Shown piece after piece: positions 20,284-31,900 of a stretch of DNA of 64,000 bases. Within the stretch, counting starts at the first letter, position 1; each line of letters opens with the position of its first letter. Location: assembly GCA_036898135.1 (NCBI GenBank), contig CM072511.1, forward strand, positions 76,487,111 to 76,551,110, written 5' to 3'. Below the pieces are notes generated by a model. It had not been told where the DNA came from. It saw nothing but the letters and a program-made list of their open reading frames with translations, and did no database searches. The DNA comes from Oncomelania hupensis (lineage: Eukaryota; Mollusca; Gastropoda; Littorinimorpha; Pomatiopsidae). The position numbers and the translations under genes are program-made.

Positions 20284-21279
20284 ATCGCAGTGTTCAACGC
20301 ACAAATACAGAAACAGGGATGCTTTTGTAGCATCAATCACTCTTTTAGGCACGTCAGGTGTGCAAAATTTCAAAAAAAGAGAATGTGTGAAAACTATTTC
20401 TGTCTTTGTCTTTTCTCATGACCCTTTTATGTGCCTCGGTGATACCCTGATTTGCCAAGCTATCTTTTATTTCTGCCTCTGTCTGTCCATCAAACTGAGA
20501 TGACCGTACCTCCTTTGGACGAGTTGAGTGTGCGGTGACAACTCACATTAACATCGAACACCCAGTTACCTAGTTTTAGCTTGGAACCATCTCTAGCTCG
20601 TAGATGTTCAGATGTTCTTTCCGTGGGACAATCCATGCACTAGTAATCTCTGTCTTTTAATATTTTTATCTGCCTGGACACTCCCTCAAACCACTTTTCC
20701 ATGACAAATGGGGAAATCTGTTGGTTTTCCTTCGTCATTTTAAAAAGCAAGAAGCGTGGCTATGTTTTAAAGAGTCAAGATTCCTTGGCTGTGCTGGTTT
20801 CTGTGTAACTGTCACAATCATGTCCATTATTCGTGTCCAGTTCTTCATAAGTTATTTTCTGTTTTTTGTTAATAGGGTAGTCATTAAGCATAGGCTCAAC
20901 GATAGCAGAAATAAACGGTCACCTTAGGAGAGCTGCCATGCTAGGAAAGGGACAATGGATGGTCAATGATGCCACCCCTCATGCCAGACACTCCGCTTTC
21001 GCGGTTGTGAAATTTGTAATCAGACCACAACCATCCAGCAGGAACCAACGTAGAATTACCTGTATGGGGGAGAAAGAAGGGATAGAAAGAGCTAGTAAGG
21101 CAGAAGAAAGAACAAGGAAAAGCTGCCAAGTTAGTGGAAAGAGTTTTAGGATGAAGTAGACAGGTGAAAGGACTGGAAAGGCAGAAGCAAGACAAAGCTA
21201 TCCCCGGCATGTGAAGCCAAGCCCGATATGGCTGTCATGTATTATTATGAGACAAAATATATTTACTATTAAATTGATC

Positions 21280-21590
21280 AATATTTACCTAGTATGAACG
21301 TTTCTACACAATCCCACACTCTATTCATCCCAAGGTCACACTTTTTTGTTGTTGACAACATGTACAACTTTTGCTGTGGTTTATTTGATAGTACATGGGT
21401 AATTGGAGCTGGAGGTCACTGTCATCTCAAGGTCAAGAGCATAGAAAGATTAAACTCAGTATTGCTTTGCATTTTAATGCCACAGCTTTTTTTTTCTTCT
21501 GTCCACTCATTTTCAAGTTAAATATTGCAAATTCCATAAGGAGCATGTGTGTCATATGGTATTTGCCCTTCTAGTTTAATATGAAGCACA
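21280..21590. repeat. AGGTCA-type repeat fragment
   Basis: It contains the phrases GGTCACTGTCATCTCAAGGTCAAGAGC and GCATTTTAATGCCAC in the order seen near 24840..24900. It is decayed. Confidence 0.45.
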
Positions 21591-21789
21591 AAACATGTTC
21601 AAACTGGAAGGACAAAGCCCATAGAACTTGCATGCCTCTTAGGGAACTTACAGAAAATATTCTACAAGCAAACAGATGCTCATGATGGATTAGTTTTAAA
21701 AACCCGAGACAAAACTGATGCAAACACAAATTATTTAATTTGATCTTGATACACCTAGAGATTACCTTGATCTCTGGCTCCATATGAAC

Positions 21790-22385
21790 ACTCATAACTG
21801 ATCAGATCACACCTTTCCTACATTCTCTCCACTGGCTTCCTGTCTAAGAGGATTACCTACAAAATCTATACTTTCTGTTACAAAGGCGTACATGGATTAG
21901 CCCCTTCCCATCTCACCCAGAACATTTTCTACAAGTCATCTAGAAATCTTTGTTCTTCCTCCCATACTACAAATACACCGCTACAAACTCTCCTCCTTAG
22001 TGCTTGGTTCTTCAACTTCGAATTCCTCTCTGCGAAGAGCAGCTGTCCAAACATAGCTACTTTATAGTCCAACTTGAAAACGTTATCTCTTCCTTAAAAA
22101 TGTCTGATCTCATTTCCCCATCACCATCCTCATTCTTTCTTTTATGATTCAGACAACCGCCGTACCACCTCACGCCTACAGCTCCCTCTTTTCTTAGTTG
22201 CTTTCCTCCCCCCTCTCATCTTTTATATTTTACCTGTAAATATTTTTTTTTTCATGTTTGTTTTATGTCTTTGCATGATTTATTAGCGTCTTGGTTTTGC
22301 TTCGATTTTAACGTCAAGGATAAATGCATAAAAACTGCGCTTTGAACTGAATTCATTATAAATACTCATTATTATTAAATAAGGT
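21790..22385 (+). mobile_element. L2-like LINE 3' fragment
   Basis: Frameshifted plus-strand sequence resembles the C-terminal region after the RT domain (HTFPTFSPLASCL matching the THLLH-SLHWLPV block of the other copies). A 3' UTR follows and it ends near CTCATTATTATTAAATAA. It is 5'-truncated. 22386..23220 beyond it is AT-rich with nothing recognised, except a TTAATTAAT run near 22830. Confidence 0.6.
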
Positions 22386-23221
22386 ACAGGAGGCTATACT
22401 GGTGTACATTACTGGGTTTTATTTAGTTTTCATGTAGAGATGGCCTGGAGTGCCGACAATGAATTGGAAATGATTAAAAAAAGGAAGATCTTTTCTCCAG
22501 TGTACACAGACCAATAGTTGGGCAATCGTGGCTGCAGGGGTTGATCGTAGTCTCACAGACTGAAGCAGCAGCGACGGAATTCTCCCTATTTGACCCGTCC
22601 GTTAGTTTTTTGTATCCTGAGTACAAAGAGTGCTGTTCTAAATAAAGCTCTCTATAGACAGGTTCAGGGGTGTTCTTTTTGAGGAAACTAGACACTTGCA
22701 AGTTATGTTTGGGTTATTTATTTTTCATGGAGGAGCTGCAGTCAGAAGCTGAACATTGTTAATGCAAGCAACATCAATGCCCACTTTATCAAGCATTCTT
22801 ATCCAATTAATGATAAATGCATGAAAATTAATTAATTAATTAAAATCAATTAATTATAACTGAGAGGTTTCATTCGGTGTGGCCTCAAAATACTTAACAA
22901 AGTCCGGGTTGAGAACACAATCATATGCAGGATTCATAGGATTGGTTTTTAACATTTAAGTAATAGTTCAGCGATAGCCTTAATCTTCTCAGGTCCAAAG
23001 GACGTTTGTTAACTTCTATGTAAAGGCTGTCACAAGGAGAAGTGCAAAAACCACCCAGAGCAATGCGTAGAGCCTGTTAGGCAACTGGATTCAACATTTT
23101 AAGGTAAGATTTACTGGTGGGACCAAAAACTAGGCATCCATAGTCCAACTTGGATATAAACAATGAAGGTTACAGCATCAATAAAGTTTTCTTGGCAGAT
23201 GGTTAGTTAGTGATTCATTAT

Positions 23222-23700
23222 TTATAGGGTCCAGCGGACGGCAAAGAGCTGAATCAGGACCACAACTTGGTTGAAAGCTACCCCTGATGTAAAAAGATCT
23301 GCTGAAACAATCCTATTGGTAACACTGAAGGCACCCCACCAGACGGTCACTGTACAATAAAGGCAGGGGCTTATAATCTAATTTATTGTACACCCGTGTA
23401 CAAAAACAAAATAAATATAAACATAAAAAAATATCAACAAAATACATATAATATAAAATGCCTACATTACTAAATAATATCACAGGAAGCCCTAATGACC
23501 ATTTGGCAAAAGGTGTCCAATATCCCCAACTGACCTCATACACGAATGAGGAGTTTTCAAGAAAAAAGGTAGGCGACTAGTCTAGAGAAGAAGATAGTTT
23601 AGTAGATTGATAGAACAGAGTATGATTGAGAAAGAACAAAGGAGAAAGACAGTGACAATTGTAATTTAAAGCACTAAATTTCCAGAACGTGGGGATACTA
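23222..23700 (-). mobile_element. R1 repeat, minus strand, older subtype
   Basis: The reverse complement aligns along its length with 19070..19580 but with more changes, and carries GATTCAGCTCTTTGC before GTCCGCTGGACC. This shorter tail is shared with 62810..62845. It is truncated at the 5' end. Confidence 0.7.
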
Positions 23701-23825
23701 ATTAAGTGATCTTTACCCTAAACATATAAAGTCCAAACTTGTTTTATTTAGATATGATAGATTGATTTTTCATATATGTTCCATATTTTCATTGATCTTT
23801 AGGTCAGGGTCATTTTAGGCCTTGT
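23700..23825. repeat. AGGTCA-type repeat, left part
   Basis: A decayed copy (ATTGATCTTTAGGTCAGGGTC), split by the LINE that follows. The right part resumes at 24785..25020. Confidence 0.45.
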
Positions 23826-24765
23826 AAAACCATAATAATAAATAATAATAACGGATTTTTATATAGCGGATACTCCAGCCTATGACCAGACTCACCACGC
23901 TTTACATAGTCATTACATATAAGTACATGCACTCGATAAAACATAGCTTTTGCTACAATACACCATAAGACAGAACAGTAAGGGTACAAATTATTTACAC
24001 TTAGGTACACAAATTACAATTTACAACTATGTACACAAATGACAGAAAAGACAAATAGAATAGCAAAAACATATTCACAGCTATTTATATGCCCGGTTAG
24101 GCCCAGGAGGAAAAACAGTATAAATATGTACAGCCGTGTATACACTTACGGATCAGACAGAGACAAAGAGGAGAGAATGGCAGCGGGATACAGATCAATC
24201 TGAATAGTGAAGTTTGAAGAGGTGGGTTTTGAGGGCCTTTTTGAATGCTTGTGTTGATTGTATGTTGCGGATATGGGAGGGAAGGGAGTTCCACTGCTTA
24301 GGTGCGGAGTAAGCGAATGCACGTTGGCCGTATGTCTTAGTGCGGGTGACGGGAACCTTGAGTGTGCGAGTGTCAGCAGAAGATCTTAAAGTGCGTGAAG
24401 GGGAGTAGACAGTAGATCAGCAAGGTAGGAGGGACAAGAATCTGTGAAGAAGTTGTGACAGAGAACAGAGAGTTTGTACTCTATGCGTGCTTGCACAGGA
24501 AGCCAGTGAAGGGAATGTAGTAGAGGTGTGATGTGATCGCGTTTCTTAGCTCGGAATACTAGTCTAGCTGCTGAGTTCTGAACCTTTTGTAGCTTGTCAA
24601 TGATGTGTTTTGGGGAGCCAGCGAGGAGAGAGTTGCAATAGTCAAGACGAGAAAGGACGAGAGCGCAGACTAGGGTTTTGGTGGCAGTGAGCGTAAGATA
24701 GTGGCGAAAGGAGCTGATTTGGCGTATGGCCGTGTATGCAGAGCAGAACATAAAATAGTCCACTG
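23826..24765 (-). mobile_element. L2-like LINE 3' fragment with (TTA)n tail
   Basis: On the minus strand 24763..24389 encodes the C-terminal part of the RT ORF: ISSFRHYLTLTATKTLVCAL, LVLSRLDYCNSLLAG, QKVQNSAARLVFRAKKRDH, LLHSLHWLPVQARIEYKLS. The 3' UTR ends TAGCGGGTACTCC-type sequence and (TTA)n at 23829..23852. It is 5'-truncated and inserted in an AGGTCA-type repeat. It is nearly the same subfamily as 37508..38270. Confidence 0.85.
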
Positions 24766-24784
24766 TAGAATGGCTGTTTATTTA

Positions 24785-25020
24785 ACCCATAGTATGCAAC
24801 AATATTGGGTTATTTCATCAGACATGCACGAGAGGTCACGTGCAGGGTCAAGAGCATAGAAACACCCAAGTCAGTATTTGCATTTTAATGCTACTGTTAC
24901 TTTTTTTTCTTTCTGGGCACTCATTTTGAAGTAAAATATTGCCAATCCTATAAGAAGCATGAGAGTCATATTCTCCTAGTTATAACTTTTAGCTTGTAGA
25001 CTGTTCAAAAAATGACCCAC
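24785..25020. repeat. AGGTCA-type repeat, right part
   Basis: It continues the copy broken at 23825 (GAGAGGTCACGTGCAGGGTCAAG, TTTGCATTTTAATGC). Bases 25020..25490 show no other feature. Confidence 0.45.
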
Positions 25021-25492
25021 CATTTCATTTTTAAAATTATTTTTTCTTCTTTTAGAAATGCCGAGTCACAATTGAGAAGAAACATTACGAAGATGATGAG
25101 GGCATCAGCAAGCACACTTGTCAACACTGTTGATTAAATGACAAGCAAAGTCATCAAAGGTAGTTAAGGGTTAAGCTGGTTGTCACAACAAGCGCTATAC
25201 AATAAATTTGGTTCTATACTGCAGTTTTATACATTTTCAATACAGTTTTTCCTCATTTACAAATAACTGAACAAGTAACCATATATTTAATTCTGGCTCC
25301 TAATTACACCAAGCTGAAGTTTGTGATAGCAATTATTGTTGATTTTTTAAAACAAAGAACATGGCACGGTTTTGTAAATAAACAGAATCAGAAAAGCAAG
25401 TGACTTGCAATTATCTGAAAGATCTTGGGGATAGAAGAAAACATGCATACCGCTCAGAACTGGAAGCAAAAACATGATCACGCTGCATGACG

Positions 25493-25498
25493 TTTATT
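25493..25498 (-). terminator. Candidate cytochrome c poly(A) signal
   Basis: TTTATT on the plus strand is AATAAA on the minus strand, about 255 bases after the cytochrome c stop codon. Confidence 0.55.
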
Positions 25499-25749
25499 GA
25501 CCGTCATTCCATTATTTTTCCATCATATTCAATCACAAAAGTATATCTCGCCATCCACCACTTGCCCATCTTATAAATAGTAAAAGGTAAGCTAGGTACT
25601 GTACAAAAAAAGTAATAATTGAATTGGAACAAACACAGATAACAATGGCAAGTTTCAAAGCTCTTACAAAATCATCTCCTCATTGTCCATCCTAAAATAC
25701 TGTCATACTGCAATAAGTAAAAGAAGTCAAAATAAAGTTTATGCTCCTA

Positions 25750-25895
25750 TCACTTGGTGGCTTCCTGAAGGTACTGTATAAGGTCACCACGCTCCTGGGC
25801 CTTCTTGATGCCAGCAAAAACCATCTTGGTGCCAGGAATGTACTTTTTCGGGTTTTCAAGGTATTCAAACAGGGTATCCTTGCCCCAAGTAATTC
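25750..25895 (-). CDS. CYCS: Cytochrome c, coding exon 2
   Basis: It encodes the end of Gly62 and then [20 protein letters not shown] through [10 protein letters not shown], with TGA at 25750..25752. It contains the axial Met86. Confidence 0.97.
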
Positions 25896-28800
25896 CTAAA
25901 CATAAACATGAAATCAGAAATTAAAAACAAGCAATAATATTAAAATATCAAAGAAGAATTATAAGGAAATAATTATGGTTTGTTGGTACAGATTTGTCAA
26001 AAGAAACATGAAGCAAAATATAGTATATCTTTTTAAAATATGTACATAAAGTAACATATTCCAGCAACAAATTATCTCTCTTGGACAGCAGAAAACAATT
26101 GTCACAACATGATGCCACTTGTATGCATGTGAAAATCTCAAACAGTAGGTGTCAAAAGTGAAAGCATCACAATCTTGTGCATAATACACAATGCCTACAT
26201 ACCACTTGCACATTTGAACAGGAAGACCTAACCACGACACGAAAGCATCAAATGAAACTAAGTGGGTAAAAAACTACAGTGTGTTGTATTATACATGTAT
26301 AACCAGTGAATTACTCGTTTGATGGGATATTTTGTTCAAACTCACATCAATGCCTAAGAATGATACTCTAAAGTTACTTTCATAAAAATAATTCAGATTT
26401 AGATTTTTGCACCCTTATTTACGTCATAGGCAGAAAAATATCATGCAAAGAAGAGATTATTAATGTTTTCATTATTTGTTGGGTATTTGTTTCTCATGAC
26501 TTACTAATATGAATATAATTTTCTTTGCATGCAATGGGCAGTTTTCTACCCAAGATGGATTAAAAAAGATGCAATATAGCGATGTGTAGCGAAGTCCTTG
26601 TACTTCTGCACACTGCTCACTTTTGACTCACATGCATAGCAATGTGGCCTATGTACTTGCCCACCAAAATGGGGGGTTTTAAAGGTTGTTTTCTTGGGGT
26701 TGTTGGGGAGGGGGAGATACAAATTTGTGTGAGGAGTCCAAAATTAACATTAAAAACAACAAACTAGTAGGACAAAGCCCTTATGACCCACAAGCTCCTT
26801 ATGGAACACAATATTATTATTATTATTGAGGATTTTTATAGCGCACATATCTCGCTGTACTTGACAAGACTTAATACAGGATCTAACACAAACCGCCTGA
26901 GACGCCCACAAGCAGCCTTTGGGCGCATGGTCTGACGCCCGGACAACTGACAGGGCTAGAAATTAACTTTTTTCTTTGGGGGCCACCAGGCCCCTTGATT
27001 GAAAAATGTGAGGGCCCACAAGCAACTTTCGGGGCCCAACTTGACAAATAATGCAAACAAAAAACAAAAGAATTATTGGCAATAAAATAAGTAGAAAGTA
27101 CAATTTGTCTGATAATCTAAAATAAAAACAATTGAATTTCCAATTTTGCTGAGTAATGTCATTTTTATTTGCCTTTTCTTTCACTTTCAAACATTACCAA
27201 CAAAAAAGGGGGAAAAACACACACACACACATTCAGTGACACACATATTCCAGTGACTAGTGAGCCTGAAATGGCCATTAAACAAAATAGAAAAAAATCA
27301 AGTGAGTCTCTTGTATAATACTTTTCAGTTTTGTGACTTGTTTTAGCAACTGTATGGCGACGATATGTAGCCATACTTTCGTACTTGCAAAGATGGACAT
27401 TTTGCGCTTATGTTGTGCCATAGCCTTTTGTTTATTATATTAAAAAGATATTGAAGTGTATATTAAACTTTTTAGTGCAAAATTAAAGGGTTTCCGCTTC
27501 TTTTCTCCGTTTTTTTTTTCTGTCCAAATTTAGGGCACCAGTGTGGGTTGCTTCCCTTGGCCCAAATACGAAACTGCCGAGTAGAGCTAGCTGTAGCAGA
27601 CGAATTATTTTGCGGGCCATGCGGGCCCTTCGTTTTTCAACTTTCCGAGCCCGAAATCAACTTTGCGGGTTTTTGGTCCCGGGCCCCCGCTAATTTCGAG
27701 CCCTGACTGAGCACTATCCTGGGCAGCCAGGGATGGGGTAGAAGGACCAAGTGCATGCTGGGTTTGTTCTTGTAACCGGCACTCACCCGTCTAGGACAGG
27801 AGCGTCAGGATCTTTAAAGTTCGTTATGATGGAATGTATGCGACACACAGACTAGACCTCGGTTTATAGTAGTAAACGGTAGTAAAGTGTCTTTCCCAGG
27901 TACACAACACAATGGCCCGGCCAGGGTTCGAACCCGGGACCTTCAGATCCGCAAGCCAAAGCACTACCATTCAATATTCAACATGAAAATGATTGCCCAG
28001 GATAAATTGAACAGAGGCATTAAAATACAAATACCGACTTGTCCATGCTCCTGACCTTGACCTCCAGCTCCAAATACACTCGTGTAGTATCAAATAAAGT
28101 AAAGCAAAAGTTGCATGTAAAAAAAACAACAACAAAAACAGTGACATTAGGATGACTGACTTTGACCTTAGGATGACCTTGACCCACCCATGACCTCTCA
28201 TGCTTGTGTGATCAAATAACCCAATGTTAATAAATAGCCCTTTCACCGTAAGATGACCTATTTCTTTTATGTGTTTGGAAGGCCTACATTGACCCTGACC
28301 TTCAAGGTCAACACAAAAATGGAACATATATGAAAGATCAATCTATCATCTAAATAGAACAAGTTAGGGTCAAGGTCATTTTGAATACCTATACAAACTG
28401 ACCTGACAGCTCCAGTGACCTTGGAATGAGGTTGACCAAATTTGTAGTATGTCTCATCGATATTTATCATGCATAAAAAATCCTGTTCCATATTAATAAC
28501 CCATTAAAAAAGTGAAATTTTATGAAAAATTCATATTTTATAATAACATTTGTTGACTTTGTGACCTTCACATTTAAGTGAAAACATTAATTCACTGATC
28601 ATTTATGAGGTCTCATCAGTATACACCCTCTGACCAAGTTTGGTTGTAATACTGTAGTTAAAATAGATCTTGAGTAGTTTTTGCACAGACAAGGGGGGGG
28701 GGGGGGGGGGGGGGGGACGGCAAACAGATGGATAGGCTTTTTTATATGCCATTTTTGGACTATTGAGGACTCATCTCGCACAAATCTGCAAAACTCTTGA

Positions 28801-30532
28801 AAATTATTTGGGAAGGGGAGAAATGGGGGAGTGGGAGGTGGATACATACTCAATTTGCTATGAATGCGAGTCAAAAATTCATCCTCGGAAACAGTATCAA
28901 TAAATATTTTATGCAGAATCTCATCAAAAGCTTTATGACAGACTCAGCACTGCACTTTCAAAAATAACTAGAAGGGGACAAATGCTCCTTATGGAACTTG
29001 CACTTTAACATGAAAATGAGTGCCCAGAAAAGAAAAAAAATTGAAACAGTAATAAAGACAGCTCTAAATACACTCATGTACGATGAAATGAACTACAGCA
29101 AAAGTTGTATTATGCACACACAAAAATTACCTTGGAATAACCTTGACCTTCACGTTACCTCTCATGCTCATGTATCATCAAATAACCAAATGTTGCATAC
29201 TAAGGGTTCAAAATATAGAGTCAGTATGAGGCCCAATTTTGCAAGGCCTAAAATGACCTTGACCTTCAAGATCTATGTGAAAACTGAACATATATGAAAG
29301 ATCAATCTACCATCTCAAATTAGAACAAGTTTGGACTTTCTCTTGTACTTAAGGGTCAAAGTCACTTCAAAGTACCTATACTAACTGACTTTAGACAGCT
29401 CCAGTGACCTTGGAATGAGGTTGACCAAATTTGTATAGTATGTGTGTCTCATTAATATCTATCATGCAAAGAATCACACAAGTTCAAATATAATAAATGA
29501 GAGAAAAAAAGTAAAAATTTGTGAAAAATTGTAATTTGTTGACCTTGTGACCTCATTTATGAGGTCTCACAGATATACACTATCTTACCAAGTTTGGTTG
29601 TGATGAAATAGGTTTTGAGATATTAATCCACTTGCAAGTTTTGCACATCCAGACAGAGGGACATTTATTTTTTTTTAATTGTTATTTTTGGACCATTTAG
29701 GACTCACTCCGCACAAAATTTGCAAAAAAAATAAATAAATTTGGGTGGGTGGGTGGTGGGGGTGGGTACATTGACTTGCATTGCTATATATGCAAGTCAA
29801 AAAAGGAAAAAGGCAAACTAACGGCTGCCATATTTTGTCATCTGTGGACAACAAAAAGCTGCTTAGCAATTCGCAGCGGTATATAATTATTAGTAGTTTC
29901 ATAATATCGAATAACTTAACTAGGAAACAATCCTCTCTCCACCCCCTTCAAGAGAATAATCCAGCCCTGCAAACGTACATTTTTTTTATATACTTTTTTT
30001 TTTTAAAAACTATTTAGGCCTTTCTTTGCACAGAAGTGCACAAATCTATATTGTTTTTGTTGTGTGGTCGAAACTATAGACTTACATTGCTATGCAAGTA
30101 AAAAAAATTCGCTAAAAGTTCGCTGGCAAAGTAATGCATGAAAGAAATTAAAATAGTTCTATGTCCTTTCAAAAATTTATTCAAATTATAGCAGCCAACC
30201 ACGTGTCACAACTTGAAATTCAAATTCAAACCACTTAATTGTCAGTGTACTAATGCAACAACTGTGGTAAGAATGAAGTGTGCTTGGACTAACAGTAACA
30301 CAGTGACATCTGTGTGCTAACGGATAAACTCCTTAACACTCCACTCACCTTTGCTCTTGTTGGCATCGGTATAAGAGAAACCTGGAGCTTGTCCAGTCTT
30401 ACGGCCAAAGAGACCATTGAGATTGGGTCCAACCTTGTGCTTTCCACCTGCCTCTACTGTGTGGCACTGAGCACATTTCTGGACAAAGACTTTTTTGCCC
30501 CTCTCAAAGTCTCCATCTGGGACATCTGCCAT
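25750..30532 (-). CDS. CYCS: Cytochrome c, complete, two coding exons
   Basis: A mitochondrial intermembrane-space haem protein that carries electrons from complex III to complex IV; in animals it can also trigger apoptosome assembly. The coding exons 30349..30532 and 25750..25895 join to 109 residues. Seen directly: start [16 protein letters not shown]; haem-attachment CAQCH at residues 20-24 (Cys20, Cys23, axial His24); [18 protein letters not shown] at 35-52; PGTKM with the axial Met86. The intron (4,453 bp) splits the Gly62 codon in phase 1 (AAAG|GTGAGT ... TTTAG|GAATT), the place where vertebrate CYCS genes are also split. The start is set by homology; the frame stays open a little upstream only because it runs into the acceptor TTTCAG at 30548. 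No disabling change is seen. The intron makes this the functional gene and not a processed copy. Confidence 0.97.
25896..26811 (-). other. Cytochrome c intron, 3' part: nothing recognised
   Basis: AT-rich sequence. Only a weak AGGTCA-type fragment near 26620..26810 (CATAGCAATGTGG, AGTCCAAAATTAAC) is visible. Confidence 0.45.
26812..27972 (-). mobile_element. tRNA-derived SINE split by a hAT-like element
   Basis: On the minus strand the tRNA-like head starts near 27970. It has GGTAGTGCTTTGGC (A-box area) and a perfect B box GGTTCGAACCC (plus 27920..27930). Then come a body with ACCTGGGAAAGACAC and GGTGAGTGCC, a 3' domain with AGCGC...CCTC, and an (AAT)n tail at 26812..26829. The element 26951..27705 interrupts it; uninterrupted relatives lie at 50165..50455, 60600..60915 and 63085..63260. 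Confidence 0.8.
26951..27705. mobile_element. CAGGGCT-ended hAT-like element, copy 1, 5-bp TSD
   Basis: Ends CAGGGCTAGAAATTAAC and (complement) CAGGGCTCGAAATTAGC, flanked by ACTGA at 26946..26950 and 27706..27710. GGGCCC-type words cluster near both ends. It differs from copy 2 by about 300 bp lost from the middle. It is noncoding. It is inserted inside the SINE, whose uninterrupted relatives read ACAACTGA(G/A)CAC at the site. Confidence 0.85.
27980..28900 (+). repeat. AGGTCA-type dispersed repeat
   Basis: A well-kept copy: TGACCTTGACC near 28160..28200, TTCAAGGTCAACAC at 28300, AGGGTCAAGGTCATTTTG at 28366..28383, then CATTTATGAGGTCTCAT and a G run at 28692..28717. Confidence 0.65.
28900..29800 (+). 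repeat. AGGTCA-type dispersed repeat, second copy in tandem
   Basis: It repeats the order of phrases of the preceding copy (GCACTTTAACATGAAAATGAG ... AACATATATGAAAGATCAATC ... GACCTTGTGACC ... TTTTGCACATCCAGACAG). The two copies lie head to tail. 29800..30348 holds only a short related fragment near 29990..30110. Confidence 0.65.
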
Positions 30533-30547
30533 GGCGAAGCTCCAAGT
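30349..30547 (-). CDS. CYCS: Cytochrome c, coding exon 1 with short 5' UTR
   Basis: The exon begins after the acceptor TTTCAG (plus-strand 30548..30553) with 15 untranslated bases, and ATG is at 30530..30532. It carries the CAQCH haem motif. A spliced 5' UTR means at least one noncoding exon upstream. Confidence 0.93.
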
Positions 30548-30559
30548 CTGAAAGTTTAA

Positions 30560-31080
30560 AAAAAACAAAAAAACAACAACTATTCTTCGGTGCCTCAAAT
30601 ATTGTTTTTATGCACATCCAACATATTACTTTATTTTGTATACTATTAGGAAAACACACAAAACAGAAACGAAAATACAGTGGAAGGTACATTTACTTGT
30701 GTATCAACCTGTAAAGGATATGTAAACACCTGAAGAAGAGAGGAGTGAAGGCCAAGCAATGACAGATATATGATGCTGTCTCAAAAGGTGACCAAAAGGA
30801 AGCATGCAGTGTTTGAACCATAAAAAAAAAAAAAATTCGGTTATGTATTATATGATTGAAAGCCTTTTTTTGCATTTATAAAAAAGCAATATAACTAGAT
30901 AATAACATATATCAACATTACACACATAAAGGTTAAAAGAAGTTTTTTATTGCTATTTTTCCATTAAAAATTGACACAATTTTGGCGCAAATGTGACATT
31001 CTGCGTGACCTGAAAAAACTCCCAATCCATCTCGTTTTCAATAAAATTGAGTGAAACAAATGAACTTTTTATGTTTGAAG
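30560..31080 (-). other. Candidate 5' UTR intron of cytochrome c, first part
   Basis: Noncoding and AT-rich. No feature is recognised in it. Confidence 0.35.
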
Positions 31081-31084
31081 TGTT

Positions 31085-31900
31085 GCATTAATGTTAATTT
31101 TTAATTTTAAATGTCTTTCAGCTTTGCAAGATAAGTGGCAACTTCATTTTAATACTTTTAAATGCAAGGTACTAAATTTTGGTAGGAAAAATCCTTGCCA
31201 AGAATCTTATATGACCGCTGACGGACAGAGAGTGTCAGTCGACACCTGCACCGAAGAGAAGGATCTGGGGGTCACTTTTCATAAAGAGTACAAATTTGAT
31301 AAACATTAATAATGCAATTGCAATGGCTAATAAAATGCTGGGGATTATCCAGAGATGTCTGTATAGGACACTTGTACGACCTCATTTGGAATATATATAT
31401 ATATGCAAATACGGAAATGCTGTATGGTCACCGCTTTTGAAAAGATAATCGTCAGTGATTGAAAAAGTGCAGCGAAGAGCAACAAAATTAATAAAATCCT
31501 TGAAAAATTTGCCTTACGGAAAAAGATTAAAGAAACTAGGCTTTCCCAGTTTGAAATTTAGAAGAGTTAGAGGTGATCTTATAATACAAACATACAAAAT
31601 ATTAAATAACACTGACAAAGTTAATGCCAAATACATTTTTTTTTTAAGTTTCATGCTGGACATAATACTAGAAACTCAGAAGGCAAAATTTTTATCCAGC
31701 ACTGTCGTACTAACAACAGAAACTGAGAAAGCACTGTTTTACTAGCCATAGAATTGCACCACTCTGGAACAAACTACCATTTGTCCATTACATGTTAAAA
31801 AAGCTAACAACTTAAATACCTTTAAAAACCTTCTGGAAAAGGTAAGTTTCATTGTGGAATCCAAATTTGATTTCGAATCCCATTTGATTTTCAGTTTAAC
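31085..31900 (+). mobile_element. LINE 3' fragment (YGN-VQRRATK type)
   Basis: Broken plus-strand frames encode the end of a reverse-transcriptase [63 protein letters not shown] and FRRVRGDLI. The LEY-YGNAVW-VQRRATK order is common to many animal non-LTR ORF2 C-termini. It belongs to the same family as 33060..33600, in opposite orientation. It has several frameshifts and cannot be active. Confidence 0.75.

Larger units (their letters stand above)
18040..21220 (-). mobile_element. Gag-bearing LINE, internally deleted, split by two R1 insertions
   Basis: On the minus strand the 5' end is near 21216 (CGGGCTTGGCTTC), ORF1 relics lie at about 20990..20290 and 19690..19600, a scrap of APE endonuclease (VGDLNGHSPRWGS) at 18840..18930, and a 3' end GGTCC-type at 18049. 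The second copy at 53253..54463 is uninterrupted and has the same ends. Zinc-knuckle sequence is interrupted by two R1 elements. The RT domain is missing. It is probably of the I/Jockey group, judged only from the gag-plus-APE layout. Confidence 0.65.

Noticed and set aside
27915..27972. Possible tRNA gene with a perfect B box
   Set aside because: The A-box and B-box region is followed by a SINE body and tail, other copies exist, and no complete cloverleaf can be drawn.
30314..30559. 81-codon plus-strand open frame
   Set aside because: It is the shadow of cytochrome c exon 1 on the opposite strand.
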